A DNA stretch of 64,000 nucleotides from Halobaculum litoreum (GTDB lineage: Archaea > Halobacteriota > Halobacteria > Halobacteriales > Haloferacaceae): contig NZ_CP126156.1 in assembly GCF_030127125.1 (NCBI RefSeq), positions 372,001 to 436,000 on the forward strand, in the 5' to 3' direction. The translations under genes and the position numbers were made by a program. The notes beneath the pieces were generated by a model. The model searched no databases. It worked only from the letters and a program-made list of their open reading frames with translations, and was not told the DNA's origin. Below are positions 22,904 through 31,044 of this stretch, one piece after another; the first letter of the stretch is position 1, and each line of letters starts with the position of its first letter.

Positions 22904-24079
22904 TCAGCCCAGCCGTTCGGGGTCGACGCCGTCGCCGAGCCGTTCGAGGCGGTCGCTGGCACGGACGCCCGAGAGCAGCACCGTGACGCCGAACGACTCG
23001 GCTGTCGGGTCCGGGTGGTCGCCCCACCGGATCTCGGGGACGCCCGTCTCCTCGCCGACGAGCGCCCGGGCGCGCTCGACGCCGCGTCGGCTGAGCCACG
23101 CCGGGGGCGCGTGGAACACGACGGCCGCGCGGGACGCGCTCGCGACGTCACACGGCATCGAGAGGCGGTGGGTCACGGCCTTCCGGGCCGTGTTGACCGC
23201 GACCGACACCGCCTCGCCCTCGTCGACGTCCGGGTCGCCGCCGCCGAAGCGGTCGAGCAGGCCGCCGACGACGCCCTCCCGGCGGCCGTTGTCGACGGCG
23301 GTGCTCGCGGCGCCGACGGCGGAGACGCCGCCGGCGCCGAACGTGTTGGTCAGTTCGCTCGCGTCGAGCACACGCTCGGGCGTGGGGTCGGCGGCCTCGC
23401 CGGCGGCACACAGCGCGCCGAGGCGCGTCGCGATCGCCTCGTCGGCGGTCGGCCACGCGGCGGCGTACGACGCCCCGCTGGCGCGCCACACGTCGAGGTC
23501 CGCGGCGACGAGGTCGTCGGCGCCGGCCCTGAGCGCCCGCACCGCGTCCGCGGCGTTCGACGCCAGCGGTCGGTCCGGGCCGCTCGGCGCGGCGTCGGGG
23601 TCGCGTCGCTTCGGTCCGTCGGCCGTGTCGACGGCGTCCCCGTCGCCGCCCGCCTCGGCGTCCCCCGGGAGGACGCCCAGCACGTACACCGGCGTGCCAG
23701 TCACCTGCCCGAGCACGTCGACGACCGCCGGGGCGACCGCCGCGCCGGTGCCGCCGCCGAGGGCCGCACAGACGACCGTCGCGTCGATGCGCCCGACCGG
23801 GAGGGCGTCGACCGCGGCCTGCAGCTCGGGGCGCTCCTCGCGGGCGATCTCGGCGGCCAACTCCGCGTCGCCGCCGGTGCCGCGACCGTCCGTGTGGACC
23901 GCCCCGAGCAGGTGTCGGTCGTCGTCGGCGACGCGGTCGAGCGACTCCAAGGCGGCGGCGTCCGTGTCGACGGCGACGGCGCGAACGAGGTACTCCGTCG
24001 CCCGCCGTGCGTCGTCCGCGACGAGGGCGTCCGCCAGGGCGTTCCCGCCCCCGCCGACGCCGACGACTCCGATCTCCAT
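22904..24079 (-). CDS. Divergent tubulin/FtsZ-superfamily protein
   Basis: 391 aa. The N-terminus MEIGVVGVGGGGNALADAL matches the first FtsZ nucleotide loop, AVDTDAAAL the second, GRGTGGDAELA the third, and ALGGGTGAAVAP (residues 106-117) the tubulin signature, which is shortened compared with GGGTGTG. The region expected to hold the catalytic NxDFAD loop reads LDASELTNTFG, so GTP hydrolysis may be altered or lost. It is neither FtsZ1/FtsZ2 nor a clear CetZ. A cytoskeletal or GTP-sensing role in shape or division is inferred. ATG at 24079, divergent from dihydrofolate reductase. Confidence 0.75.
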   Translation of the reverse strand: MEIGVVGVGGGGNALADALVADDARRATEYLVRAVAVDTDAAALESLDRVADDDRHLLGAVHTDGRGTGGDAELAAEIAREERPELQAAVDALPVGRIDATVVCAALGGGTGAAVAPAVVDVLGQVTGTPVYVLGVLPGDAEAGGDGDAVDTADGPKRRDPDAAPSGPDRPLASNAADAVRALRAGADDLVAADLDVWRASGASYAAAWPTADEAIATRLGALCAAGEAADPTPERVLDASELTNTFGAGGVSAVGAASTAVDNGRREGVVGGLLDRFGGGDPDVDEGEAVSVAVNTARKAVTHRLSMPCDVASASRAAVVFHAPPAWLSRRGVERARALVGEETGVPEIRWGDHPDPTAESFGVTVLLSGVRASDRLERLGDGVDPERLG

Positions 24080-24209
24080 ACGGTGAGGCGCTCGCCCGGG
24101 CGCATAACCGTGACGGAGCGCCCGACCCGCGCGGGACGCCGGCGGGGGACGCGCCGGCGGCCGCCCGCGCCGGGGAAAGCGGTATGCGTCGCCCCGCCGA
24201 CACGCGACC

Positions 24210-24719
24210 ATGGTCGAACTCGTGTCCGTCGCGGCGGTGGCAGACAACGGCGTCATCGGCGACGACGGCGAACTCCCGTGGCCCTCCATCCCCGCCGACA
24301 AGGAGCAGTACCGCGCGCGCATCGCGAACGACCCCGTGATCCTCGGCCGGAAGACGTTCGACTCGATGCGCGACGACCTCCCGGGCGCCGCCCAGATCGT
24401 CCTCTCGCGCAGCGTCGACTCCTTCGACGTCGCCACCGCCCACCACGCGGCCGACGTCGAGGCGGCGGTCGCGGTCGCCGAGTCGCTCGGCGCCGACACG
24501 GCGTACGTCATCGGCGGCGGGAAGATCTACGAGCTGTTCCAGCCCCACGTCGACCGCATGGCGCTCAGCCGCGTCCACGGCAGCTACGACGGGGACTCGC
24601 AGTACCCCGAGTGGGACGCGGCCGACTGGGAGTTGGTCGAGTCGACGGCGTACGACCGCTTCACCCTCGAGGAGTGGGTCCGCGTCGACCGCGACGGCGC
24701 CGACACGGGCGCGGCGTGA
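24210..24719 (+). CDS. folA: Dihydrofolate reductase
   Basis: 169-aa NADPH-dependent enzyme reducing dihydrofolate to tetrahydrofolate for thymidylate and purine synthesis. The N-terminal [19 protein letters not shown] includes the conserved Trp/Pro of the substrate pocket, [10 protein letters not shown] the cofactor Arg/Lys strand, and [12 protein letters not shown] the glycine-rich NADPH loop. The length is usual, and the acidic surface is typical of the halophilic enzyme. ATG at 24210; a TATA-like CGGTATGCG sits about 29 nt before it. No thymidylate synthase is adjacent. Confidence 0.95.
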   Translation: MVELVSVAAVADNGVIGDDGELPWPSIPADKEQYRARIANDPVILGRKTFDSMRDDLPGAAQIVLSRSVDSFDVATAHHAADVEAAVAVAESLGADTAYVIGGGKIYELFQPHVDRMALSRVHGSYDGDSQYPEWDAADWELVESTAYDRFTLEEWVRVDRDGADTGAA

Positions 24720-24790
24720 GCGGGGCGGCGGCCGCCCGCCCGCCTGCGCCCGGCGGAAACCGATAGGTAGCTCGCGCCCGTGGCACGACC

Positions 24791-25276
24791 GTGACACCGA
24801 CTCCGCTCCCGCTGCTCGCGCCCGTGCCGCTGTCGATCCCGCTGTTGTTCCTCGTCGGCGTCGGCGGCGGCGTCCTCGCGACGCTCGCGATGGACCGGGC
24901 GATGGACCGCCTCGACGAGGGGTGGACGCCGCCGAGCGTCGCCAGCGGCGTCCTCACCGACACCCACCCCGACGAGTCGCCCGACCGCCTCGCCACGGCG
25001 GTCCACTACGTCGCCGGGACGCTGTCGGGCGCGCTGTACGTGTGGCTCCTGCTCGCGGTCGCGAGCGTCCTCGGACCGGGCGCGGCGGCGACGGTCGTCG
25101 CCGGCGTGGCGATGTACCCGCTGATGGTCGGGTTCTTCGCGCTCGTCGTGCTGCCGCGCTCGGTCGGGATGGCCCGCCAGCGACTGCGCGCGACCCGGCG
25201 TGCGTGGGCGATCGAGGCGGCCGTGTACCTCCTCGTGCTCGTGCCGGTCGTCGGCGTCGCCGCGGCGCTCCTGTAG
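24791..25276 (+). CDS. Multi-pass membrane protein (DUF2938-like)
   Basis: 161 aa with four hydrophobic segments (LLFLVGVGGGVLATLAM, LSGALYVWLLLAVASVL, a VVAGVAMYPLMVGFFAL helix and a terminal VYLLVLVPVVGVAAALL). It recalls DUF2938-type proteins of unknown role. GTG at 24791. It probably shares a transcript with dihydrofolate reductase, 71 bp upstream, and with the next membrane gene, but no functional link is evident. Confidence 0.65.
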   Translation: MTPTPLPLLAPVPLSIPLLFLVGVGGGVLATLAMDRAMDRLDEGWTPPSVASGVLTDTHPDESPDRLATAVHYVAGTLSGALYVWLLLAVASVLGPGAAATVVAGVAMYPLMVGFFALVVLPRSVGMARQRLRATRRAWAIEAAVYLLVLVPVVGVAAALL

Positions 25277-25342
25277 TCGCGGCCGGCCCCGCCACGGGGC
25301 GACCGGGGGAACGGTTTTCACGGCGACCGCCGTCTCGTCGCC

Positions 25343-25870
25343 GTGTTCCGACGCATCCGCGAGACGGCCCCCGCCGGCCTCGTCCCGCTGGCGTGGGCGT
25401 TCGCCGTCGCCGCCCACCTCGGCGCCGTCGGCGACCGCCCCGTCCTGATCGCGCACCTCGTGATGGACGCGCTGCTCGTCCTGTTCGTCGTCCTCTCGTG
25501 GACCGACATGCGCACGGGCGTGCTCCGGGCGTGGCGCACCGTGATCCTCGTCGGCATCCCCGTGACGCTCGCGGGCACCGCCGGCCTCCTCGCGCCGGGG
25601 CTCGGGACGACGCCGCTGCTCGTGTCGGTCGTCGGCTGGATGCTGCTGCCCGCGCCGGCGCTGTGGTACACGGCGCGTGCGTCCGCCGGGACGGCTCGCC
25701 CCGTGAACCGCGCGGCCGCGGCGCTGTCGCTCGTCGGCGCGGCGGTGTATCTCGCGGGCGTGTTCGTCGGCGGTCCGACCGACCCGTTGCTCGCGCTCGC
25801 GGTCCCCGGCCTCGCGCTCGTCGGCGTCGGGCAGACCGCCGGCATCGTCGACGCCGTCGTGCGCTACTGA
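25343..25870 (+). CDS. Multi-pass membrane protein, hypothetical
   Basis: 175 aa with about five transmembrane segments (PLAWAFAVAAHL, VMDALLVLFVVLSW, VILVGIPVTLAGTAGLLA, and two more near the end). I do not recognise a family. GTG at 25343, 66 bp after the previous gene and in the same direction. The gene converges on the enoyl-CoA hydratase gene. Confidence 0.65.
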   Translation: MFRRIRETAPAGLVPLAWAFAVAAHLGAVGDRPVLIAHLVMDALLVLFVVLSWTDMRTGVLRAWRTVILVGIPVTLAGTAGLLAPGLGTTPLLVSVVGWMLLPAPALWYTARASAGTARPVNRAAAALSLVGAAVYLAGVFVGGPTDPLLALAVPGLALVGVGQTAGIVDAVVRY

Positions 25871-25889
25871 GCCGTCGTCCGTCGCCGCC

Positions 25890-26726
25890 TTACCGCCCCT
25901 CCCACTCCGGCTCGCGGTCCTCGAAGAACGCGTCGATGCCCTCGTCCTTGTCGGCGGTCGCGAACAGCCCGACGAACAGCTCCGACTCGTAGTCGAGCCC
26001 CTCGTCCAGCCCCATCCGCGAGGCCGCCCGCACGGCGGTCTTGGCGTACTCCAGCGCAACGGGGCTCTTGTCGGCCATCGACGCCGCCAACTCGTACACG
26101 CGGTCGTCGAACGCCCCGTCGCCGTGGACCTCGTCGACGAGGCCGATTTCGTCCGCCTCCGCGGCGTCGACCAGTTCCCCCGAGAGGATCAGCTTCATCG
26201 CCTGCCCCTCGCCGACGAGGCGGACGAGCCGCTGGGTGCCGCCGCCGCCGGGGATGATCCCGAGGTTGATCTCGGGCTGGCCGAGCTTCGCCCGCTCGTG
26301 GGCGATCCGGACGTCGCACGCCTGCGCGAGTTCGCAGCCGCCGCCGAGCGCGTGGCCGTTGAGTCGCGCGATCACCGGCTGCCGGAGATCGGCGACCGTC
26401 TCGTACACGCGGGGGCGCTCGCTCGCCCGGCGCTGTTCGAGCATGTCCCGCTCGCGGAGTTCGCCGACGTCGGCGCCGGCGACGAACGCCTTCGCCTCGT
26501 CGGCGCCCGTGAGGACGACCACCCGGACGCCGCTGTCGGGCGCCTCGACCGCCGCGAGCACCGCCGTCAGCTCCTCGCGCACCTGCGCGTTCAGCGCGTT
26601 CCGCGCCGCCGGCCGGCGGATCGTCACCGTCGCCACCCCGTCGACGCGGTCGCCGACCGCGCAGTCGACGACGTCGCAGTCGGCCGCGACCGTCTCCGGG
26701 TCGGCCGCCGGATCGGGGTCAGACAT
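25890..26726 (-). CDS. Enoyl-CoA hydratase/isomerase family protein
   Basis: 278-aa crotonase-fold enzyme, expected to hydrate trans-2-enoyl-CoA in fatty-acid beta-oxidation. FVAGADVGEL and ALGGGCELAQACD supply the oxyanion-hole amides. Glutamates in the GQPEINLGIIPGGGGTQRL region fit the catalytic Glu pair. The start overlaps the end of the upstream 3-hydroxyacyl-CoA dehydrogenase gene by 8 bases, so the two successive beta-oxidation steps are translated together. Confidence 0.92.
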   Translation of the reverse strand: MSDPDPAADPETVAADCDVVDCAVGDRVDGVATVTIRRPAARNALNAQVREELTAVLAAVEAPDSGVRVVVLTGADEAKAFVAGADVGELRERDMLEQRRASERPRVYETVADLRQPVIARLNGHALGGGCELAQACDVRIAHERAKLGQPEINLGIIPGGGGTQRLVRLVGEGQAMKLILSGELVDAAEADEIGLVDEVHGDGAFDDRVYELAASMADKSPVALEYAKTAVRAASRMGLDEGLDYESELFVGLFATADKDEGIDAFFEDREPEWEGR

Positions 26727-27618
26727 CGTCCGCCCCCGCGTCGGCCGGCTCGTCGACGGGACGGACGGCCTCGCCGTCCGCCCAGACGTAGAACCCCTCG
26801 CCGGTCTTCTTGCCCAGCTTCCCCGCGCGGACCTTCCGTTTGAGCGCCTGCGGCGGGCGGAATCGCTCGCCCAACTCCTCGCGGAGGTGCTCGAGGATGT
26901 CGAGGCGCACGTCGAGGCCGACCACGTCCGTCAGCTCCAGCGGGCCCACCGGGTGGTTGTACCCCAACTCCATCGCGGCGTCGATGTCCGCGACGCCGGC
27001 GACGCCCGTCTCGTACATCCGGATCGCCTCGACGCCGAGGGCGACGCCCAGCCGCGAGGAGGCGAAGCCGGGGGAGTCGCGCACCTCGACGGTCGCCTTC
27101 CCCAGCGAGTCGACGAACGCCCGGGCCGTCGCGAGGGTCGCGTCGTCGGTCCGCTCGGCGACGACGACCTCGACCAGCCCCATGAGGTGGACCGGGTTGA
27201 AGAAGTGGAGGCCGAGCAGGCGTTCGGGGCGGTCGAGCCCGCTCGCCAGCTCGGTCACCGACAGCGCGGAGGTGTTCGACGCCAGCACCGCGTCGGCGGC
27301 GACGTGGTCCTCCGCCTCGGCGAGCGTCTCCCGCTTCAGGTCGAGGTCCTCGGGCACCGCTTCGACGACGAGGTCGGCGCCGGCGGCGGCCGCCGCCAGG
27401 TCCGTCGTCCCCGCGATCCGGTCGAGCGCCGCCTCGCGCTCGGCCGGGGTCACCTTCCCGCGGTCGACGCCCTCGGCGAGCGTCGCGTCGACGCTCGCGA
27501 CGCCGTCCTCGACGTACGCCTCCTCGGCGTCCCGGAGGGCGACGTCGTGGCCGGCGGTGGCGGCCGCGTGCGCGATGCCGCTCCCCATCGTGCCCGCGCC
27601 CAGTACGGTGATTCGCAT
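26719..27618 (-). CDS. 3-hydroxyacyl-CoA dehydrogenase
   Basis: 299-aa NAD-dependent enzyme oxidising 3-hydroxyacyl-CoA. The Rossmann start is ITVLGAGTMGSGIAHAAA; the substrate-binding and catalytic segment LLGLHFFNPVHLMGLVEVV carries the catalytic His, with the Glu expected at VEVV. The C-terminal domain (GYNHPVGPLELTDVVGLDV) is complete. ATG at 27618; the frame is open further upstream but loses family similarity. It is first in an operon with enoyl-CoA hydratase. Confidence 0.95.
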   Translation of the reverse strand: MRITVLGAGTMGSGIAHAAATAGHDVALRDAEEAYVEDGVASVDATLAEGVDRGKVTPAEREAALDRIAGTTDLAAAAAGADLVVEAVPEDLDLKRETLAEAEDHVAADAVLASNTSALSVTELASGLDRPERLLGLHFFNPVHLMGLVEVVVAERTDDATLATARAFVDSLGKATVEVRDSPGFASSRLGVALGVEAIRMYETGVAGVADIDAAMELGYNHPVGPLELTDVVGLDVRLDILEHLREELGERFRPPQALKRKVRAGKLGKKTGEGFYVWADGEAVRPVDEPADAGADDV

Positions 27619-27765
27619 GGGGTGAGGCGGCCGCGCGTCGGCATAAGCGTGGGTGATGGCCCCCCGCGAGCCCGCGGCGTGACCGACCGGACACCGACCC
27701 GTCGCCATCGGATCGGGATCTGGTTGAAGCACCTATGTAGTGCGGTCGTGGGCGTGCACCTATCG

Positions 27766-28086
27766 ATGGAGCACGGCGATCTCACGGTCAGCGAACTGTA
27801 CGACGTCCTGAGCGACCGCGCGCGACGCCGCCTGCTGTGGACGATGCTCGACCGGGGACACCCGGGCACCGTTCGCGTCCCGGAGGAGCTTCCCCGCCTC
27901 GACGCGGGCCGCCGCGAGACGCGGATCCGGTTCGTGCACGTCCACCTGCCGAAGCTCGTCGACACCGGCCTCGTCCGGTGGGACGACGACGAACTCCGGA
28001 TGGGCGCGGCGTTCGACGGCGCCGAGCCGATCCTGACGGCGGCGCGCCGGGAGGAGCGGACGACACCGCTTCCGGGGGCGGTGTGA
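27766..28086 (+). CDS. DUF7344-type winged-helix protein
   Basis: 106 aa. LTVSELYDVLSDRARRRLLWTML begins the helix-turn-helix, and RIRFVHVHLPKLVDTGLVRWDDDELRMG is the conserved recognition/wing part of the haloarchaeal DUF7344 family, which are presumed regulators. ATG at 27766, with a TATA-like CCTATGTAG about 30 nt before it. It is followed by a HalOD1 gene, a common partner arrangement in this class. Confidence 0.8.
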   Translation: MEHGDLTVSELYDVLSDRARRRLLWTMLDRGHPGTVRVPEELPRLDAGRRETRIRFVHVHLPKLVDTGLVRWDDDELRMGAAFDGAEPILTAARREERTTPLPGAV

Positions 28087-28141
28087 TCGTGCGGCGCGGA
28101 CGCGGTCGGGCGACGTCGGTCGCGGCGCCGGAGGGCGGTCG

Positions 28142-28396
28142 ATGGTAGCCGAGTCGCGGCTCCCGGTCGCGGTGATCGAGGCGATCGCCGACGCGCGCGG
28201 CGTCACGCCGCTGGAGCTGGAGTTCAACCTCCACGACTGGATCGACGCCGACGCGTTGAACGCGCTGTCGTCGCTCCGGAGCGACGACTGGCACTTCGTG
28301 TTCACCGTCGACGGCCACCGCGTCACCGTCGACGGCCCCGACCGGATCCTCGTCGACGGCGAGGCGGTCGGGGACTGCCCGGCCACCCGCACCTGA
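28142..28396 (+). CDS. HalOD1 output domain protein
   Basis: 84 aa consisting of a single haloarchaeal output domain 1: AVIEAIADARGVTPLELEFNL, DWIDADALNAL, and the FVFTVDGHRVTVDG hairpin. This domain commonly sits next to signalling or regulatory proteins, but its biochemical role is not established. ATG at 28142, 55 bp after the DUF7344 gene. Confidence 0.85.
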   Translation: MVAESRLPVAVIEAIADARGVTPLELEFNLHDWIDADALNALSSLRSDDWHFVFTVDGHRVTVDGPDRILVDGEAVGDCPATRT

Positions 28397-28446
28397 CCCG
28401 TCCGGACGCCCGGGCCCGGCCGCCGCCGTTCGCCGTCGCCCGCGAC

Positions 28447-29870
28447 TCAGTCGGTGGGTTCCGGGCGGTACTCCCTGCTGACGGCCTTCCACCGGTTCGA
28501 GCGGAACCGCCGGGCGTTCACCACGAGCGGCACCGCCGTCTCGGCGACCAGCGCGACGAGCAGGCCCCCCACGCCCAGCGCCGGCACGACCGTGCCGGCC
28601 CACGCGAGCGGCAGCGCCGCGAGGTACGCGCCGACGAGCGTCGCGACGAACGGCACCCGCGTGTCGCCCGCGCCGCGCAACGCGCCGGTGATCGACCCGT
28701 CGACGCCGAGCGCGACGACGCTCACCGCGGCGACGCGGACGAAGTCCGCCGACAGCGCCCGGTTCGCGGGGTCGTCGACGAACACGCCCGCGATGGGGTC
28801 CGCGAGCGCGAGGACGACCGCGGCCGCGAGGAGGTACACCAGCACCGACAGCCGGGTGATCCCCCGGCCGTACGCCTCCGCCTCCGCCTCGTCGCCGCGG
28901 CCGAGCTCCTGCCCGACGAGCGTCGAGGCGGCGATGGAGAACCCCCACGAGAAGCTGCCGACGAGCGCGCGCACCTGCCGGCCGACGCCGACGGCGGCGA
29001 CCGCGACCGGGCCGAACGTCGCGGCGATGGCGAGCAGGGGGAACACGACGAGCCCCTGCGCCGCGCGGCGGGCGACAAGCGGGGCGGACACCCGGCCGAT
29101 CTGGGCGAGCAGCTCGCGGTCCGCGCCCGACCCGCGCAGCCGCAGGGGGACCGGGCTGGCGCCGCGCCCCGGAGGTAGCTCCGGCCGGTCATCCCCCACG
29201 CGAACACGACGGTGACCAGCGCCGTCGCCAGCGCGGTGCCGAGGGCGGCCCCCTCGACGCCCATCCCCAGCCCCAGAACGAACGCCCCCGAGAGGGCGAT
29301 GTTCGCGACGGCGCCGCCGGCGCGCACGACCATCGGGGTGAGCGTGTCGCCGACGCCGGCGTACGTCCGGCTGGCGACGAGGTTCAGGAACTCGAACAGG
29401 AGGCCGGGGGCGACGACCGCGAGGTACGCCGCGCCGTAGCCGACGCTGTCGGCGTCGTCGCCGAGGACGCCGATCAGCGGCTCGGCGCCGACCGCGAACG
29501 CGACGACCGCCGGCACCGCGAGCGCGACCGACAGGAGGACGCTGAGACGGACGACCGCCGCGGCGCGGTCGTCGTCGCCGCCGCCGTGGTTCTGCGAGAC
29601 GAGCGAGACGGTGCCGCCCGCGAGGCCGATGGCGACGAACTTCGCGAGCATCCAGAACGCGTTCGCGAGCGTCAGCCCCGCGACGGCGGCCGGGCCGATG
29701 ACCAGCCCCACGAGCGCCAGGTCGACCGTCCGCTTCGACATGATCGCGAACCCGGTGACGATGCGGGGCCACGCGAGGTCGGTCGTCGCGTGCAGGCGGC
29801 GCTCGTCGATGACGCCGGCGTCGGCCAGCGCGCGGGCCAGCGCCGACCCGGCGCGACGGAGCCGTGACAC
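28447..29870 (-). pseudogene. MATE family efflux transporter, interrupted by one frameshift
   Basis: Both halves of a MATE exporter (12 helices, cation-coupled efflux of organic cations) are present. The first frame runs from the GTG at 29870 to WGMTGRSYLRG. The second frame runs from about 29160 to 28447 (ELLAQIGRVSAPLVARR, LVGSFSWGFSIAASTLVGQELG, TGALRGAGDTRVPF). The break is at a four-base run (29167-29170). Adding one G on the coding strand restores RSYLRGRGASPVPLRL. All else is well conserved, so an assembly deletion is likelier than decay. Confidence 0.8.
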
Positions 29871-29941
29871 GCCCGAACGCAGGGTCGCGCGACGCTAATC
29901 GCTTCCGTTCGACGCCGCGGCGTGGGCGGCGACAGCGCGGC

Positions 29942-30400
29942 TCACGCCAGCAACAGGCCGGCGACCGCGCCCGTCGTGAGGACGGTGAGGGCGTCGGCGG
30001 TCGGCCCGCTCCACCCCGCGTCGGCGACGAGGAACCGCCCGCGCTCGCACACCGCCTCGGGGTCGGCCGCCACCGCGAGGTCGCCGTTCGACAGCGCCGC
30101 CCAGTACGCCAGCGGCGCGATGGCGACCAGCCGCAGGTCCGACCCGCCGGGGAGGACGGCGTCGAGCACGGCCGCGACCCCGACGTACGCCAGCGGCGCC
30201 AGCGCCACGGCTCGCACGACGAGCGTCGGCGTCGACTCCGGCACGCGGGCGTCGAAGCGACCGAGCGGGCGCCCGCGCCCCTCCCACGCCGGCAGCACCT
30301 CCACCTCGGCGCGGAGGCCGAACAGCCGCGCGACCGCGGCGTGGGCCGCCTCGTGGGGGAGGACGGCGGCGGCGACGAGGAACCGACCGATGCGTGACAC
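29942..30400 (-). CDS. Membrane zinc-metalloprotease-like protein with HEAAH motif
   Basis: 152 aa. The H-E-x-x-H zinc motif occurs in the first hydrophobic segment (VLPHEAAHAAVARLFG, about residues 13-28), followed by further hydrophobic stretches (VVRAVALAPLAYVGVAAVL, the terminal LTTGAVAGLLLA). This is the arrangement of DUF3267/site-2-protease-like intramembrane zincins. A third metal ligand is not obvious, so activity is uncertain. GTG at 30400. Confidence 0.65.
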   Translation of the reverse strand: MSRIGRFLVAAAVLPHEAAHAAVARLFGLRAEVEVLPAWEGRGRPLGRFDARVPESTPTLVVRAVALAPLAYVGVAAVLDAVLPGGSDLRLVAIAPLAYWAALSNGDLAVAADPEAVCERGRFLVADAGWSGPTADALTVLTTGAVAGLLLA

Positions 30401-30491
30401 GGCCGAGGTAGTCGCCCGACGGACAAAAGGGGTCGTGCGCGCCGCCGCCGCGGGCGGTAGAGTTTCGCGGCTGGCGGCCGTCGTGCCGGCG

Positions 30492-31025
30492 ATGCCCTCC
30501 ACACGGAGAGCCGCCCTCCGCCTCGCCGGCTCGGCGCTCGTCGCCCCGACCGCCGGCTGTGTCGACGCCGGACCGGACGACCTCCCGCCCCGAAGCGACG
30601 GCGACTTCCTCCTGTTGTCCAACGGCGCGACGAGCCGGCGAGCCCTGTCGGTGGTCGTCGAACGGGACGGCGAGCGCGTCGCCGGCGGGCGATACCGGCT
30701 CCCCGCCGACGCGTCGGCGACGCTCGCCCTTGACCTGCGCACGACCACACACACGCTCCGTGCCGTCGCTCACGACGGCGCCGCGGTCTGGCGGTCGTGG
30801 TCGTGGCCGCGGGAGCGGTGTGTCTACTCGTCGGGGTGGGGAGTCGGGGACCCGACGCCGGAGACGGCCACGTCCACCGGCGACGCCGCGGTCATGGGGG
30901 CTGGCCTGTCCCTGTACGCGGACGACGTACACTTCCGCGAGTGCGTGGCCGAGCGCGTCGGCCACGCCCGCCGACCTCGTGCGGAGCGCTATCGGGTCGG
31001 GGACGCCGCCCGACCGCCGGCGTAG
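30492..31025 (+). CDS. Tat-exported lipoprotein, hypothetical
   Basis: 177 aa. The N-terminus MPSTRRAALRLAGSALVAPTAGC combines a twin-arginine with a lipobox-like end (TAGC), so export folded through Tat and lipid anchoring are likely, the common haloarchaeal route. The mature part is a small beta protein (FLLLSNGATSRRALSVVVER) with further cysteines near the end. No family recognised. ATG at 30492. It is divergent from the zincin at 29942-30400. Confidence 0.65.
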   Translation: MPSTRRAALRLAGSALVAPTAGCVDAGPDDLPPRSDGDFLLLSNGATSRRALSVVVERDGERVAGGRYRLPADASATLALDLRTTTHTLRAVAHDGAAVWRSWSWPRERCVYSSGWGVGDPTPETATSTGDAAVMGAGLSLYADDVHFRECVAERVGHARRPRAERYRVGDAARPPA

Positions 31026-31044
31026 TCGCTGACGGCGACGCCGT

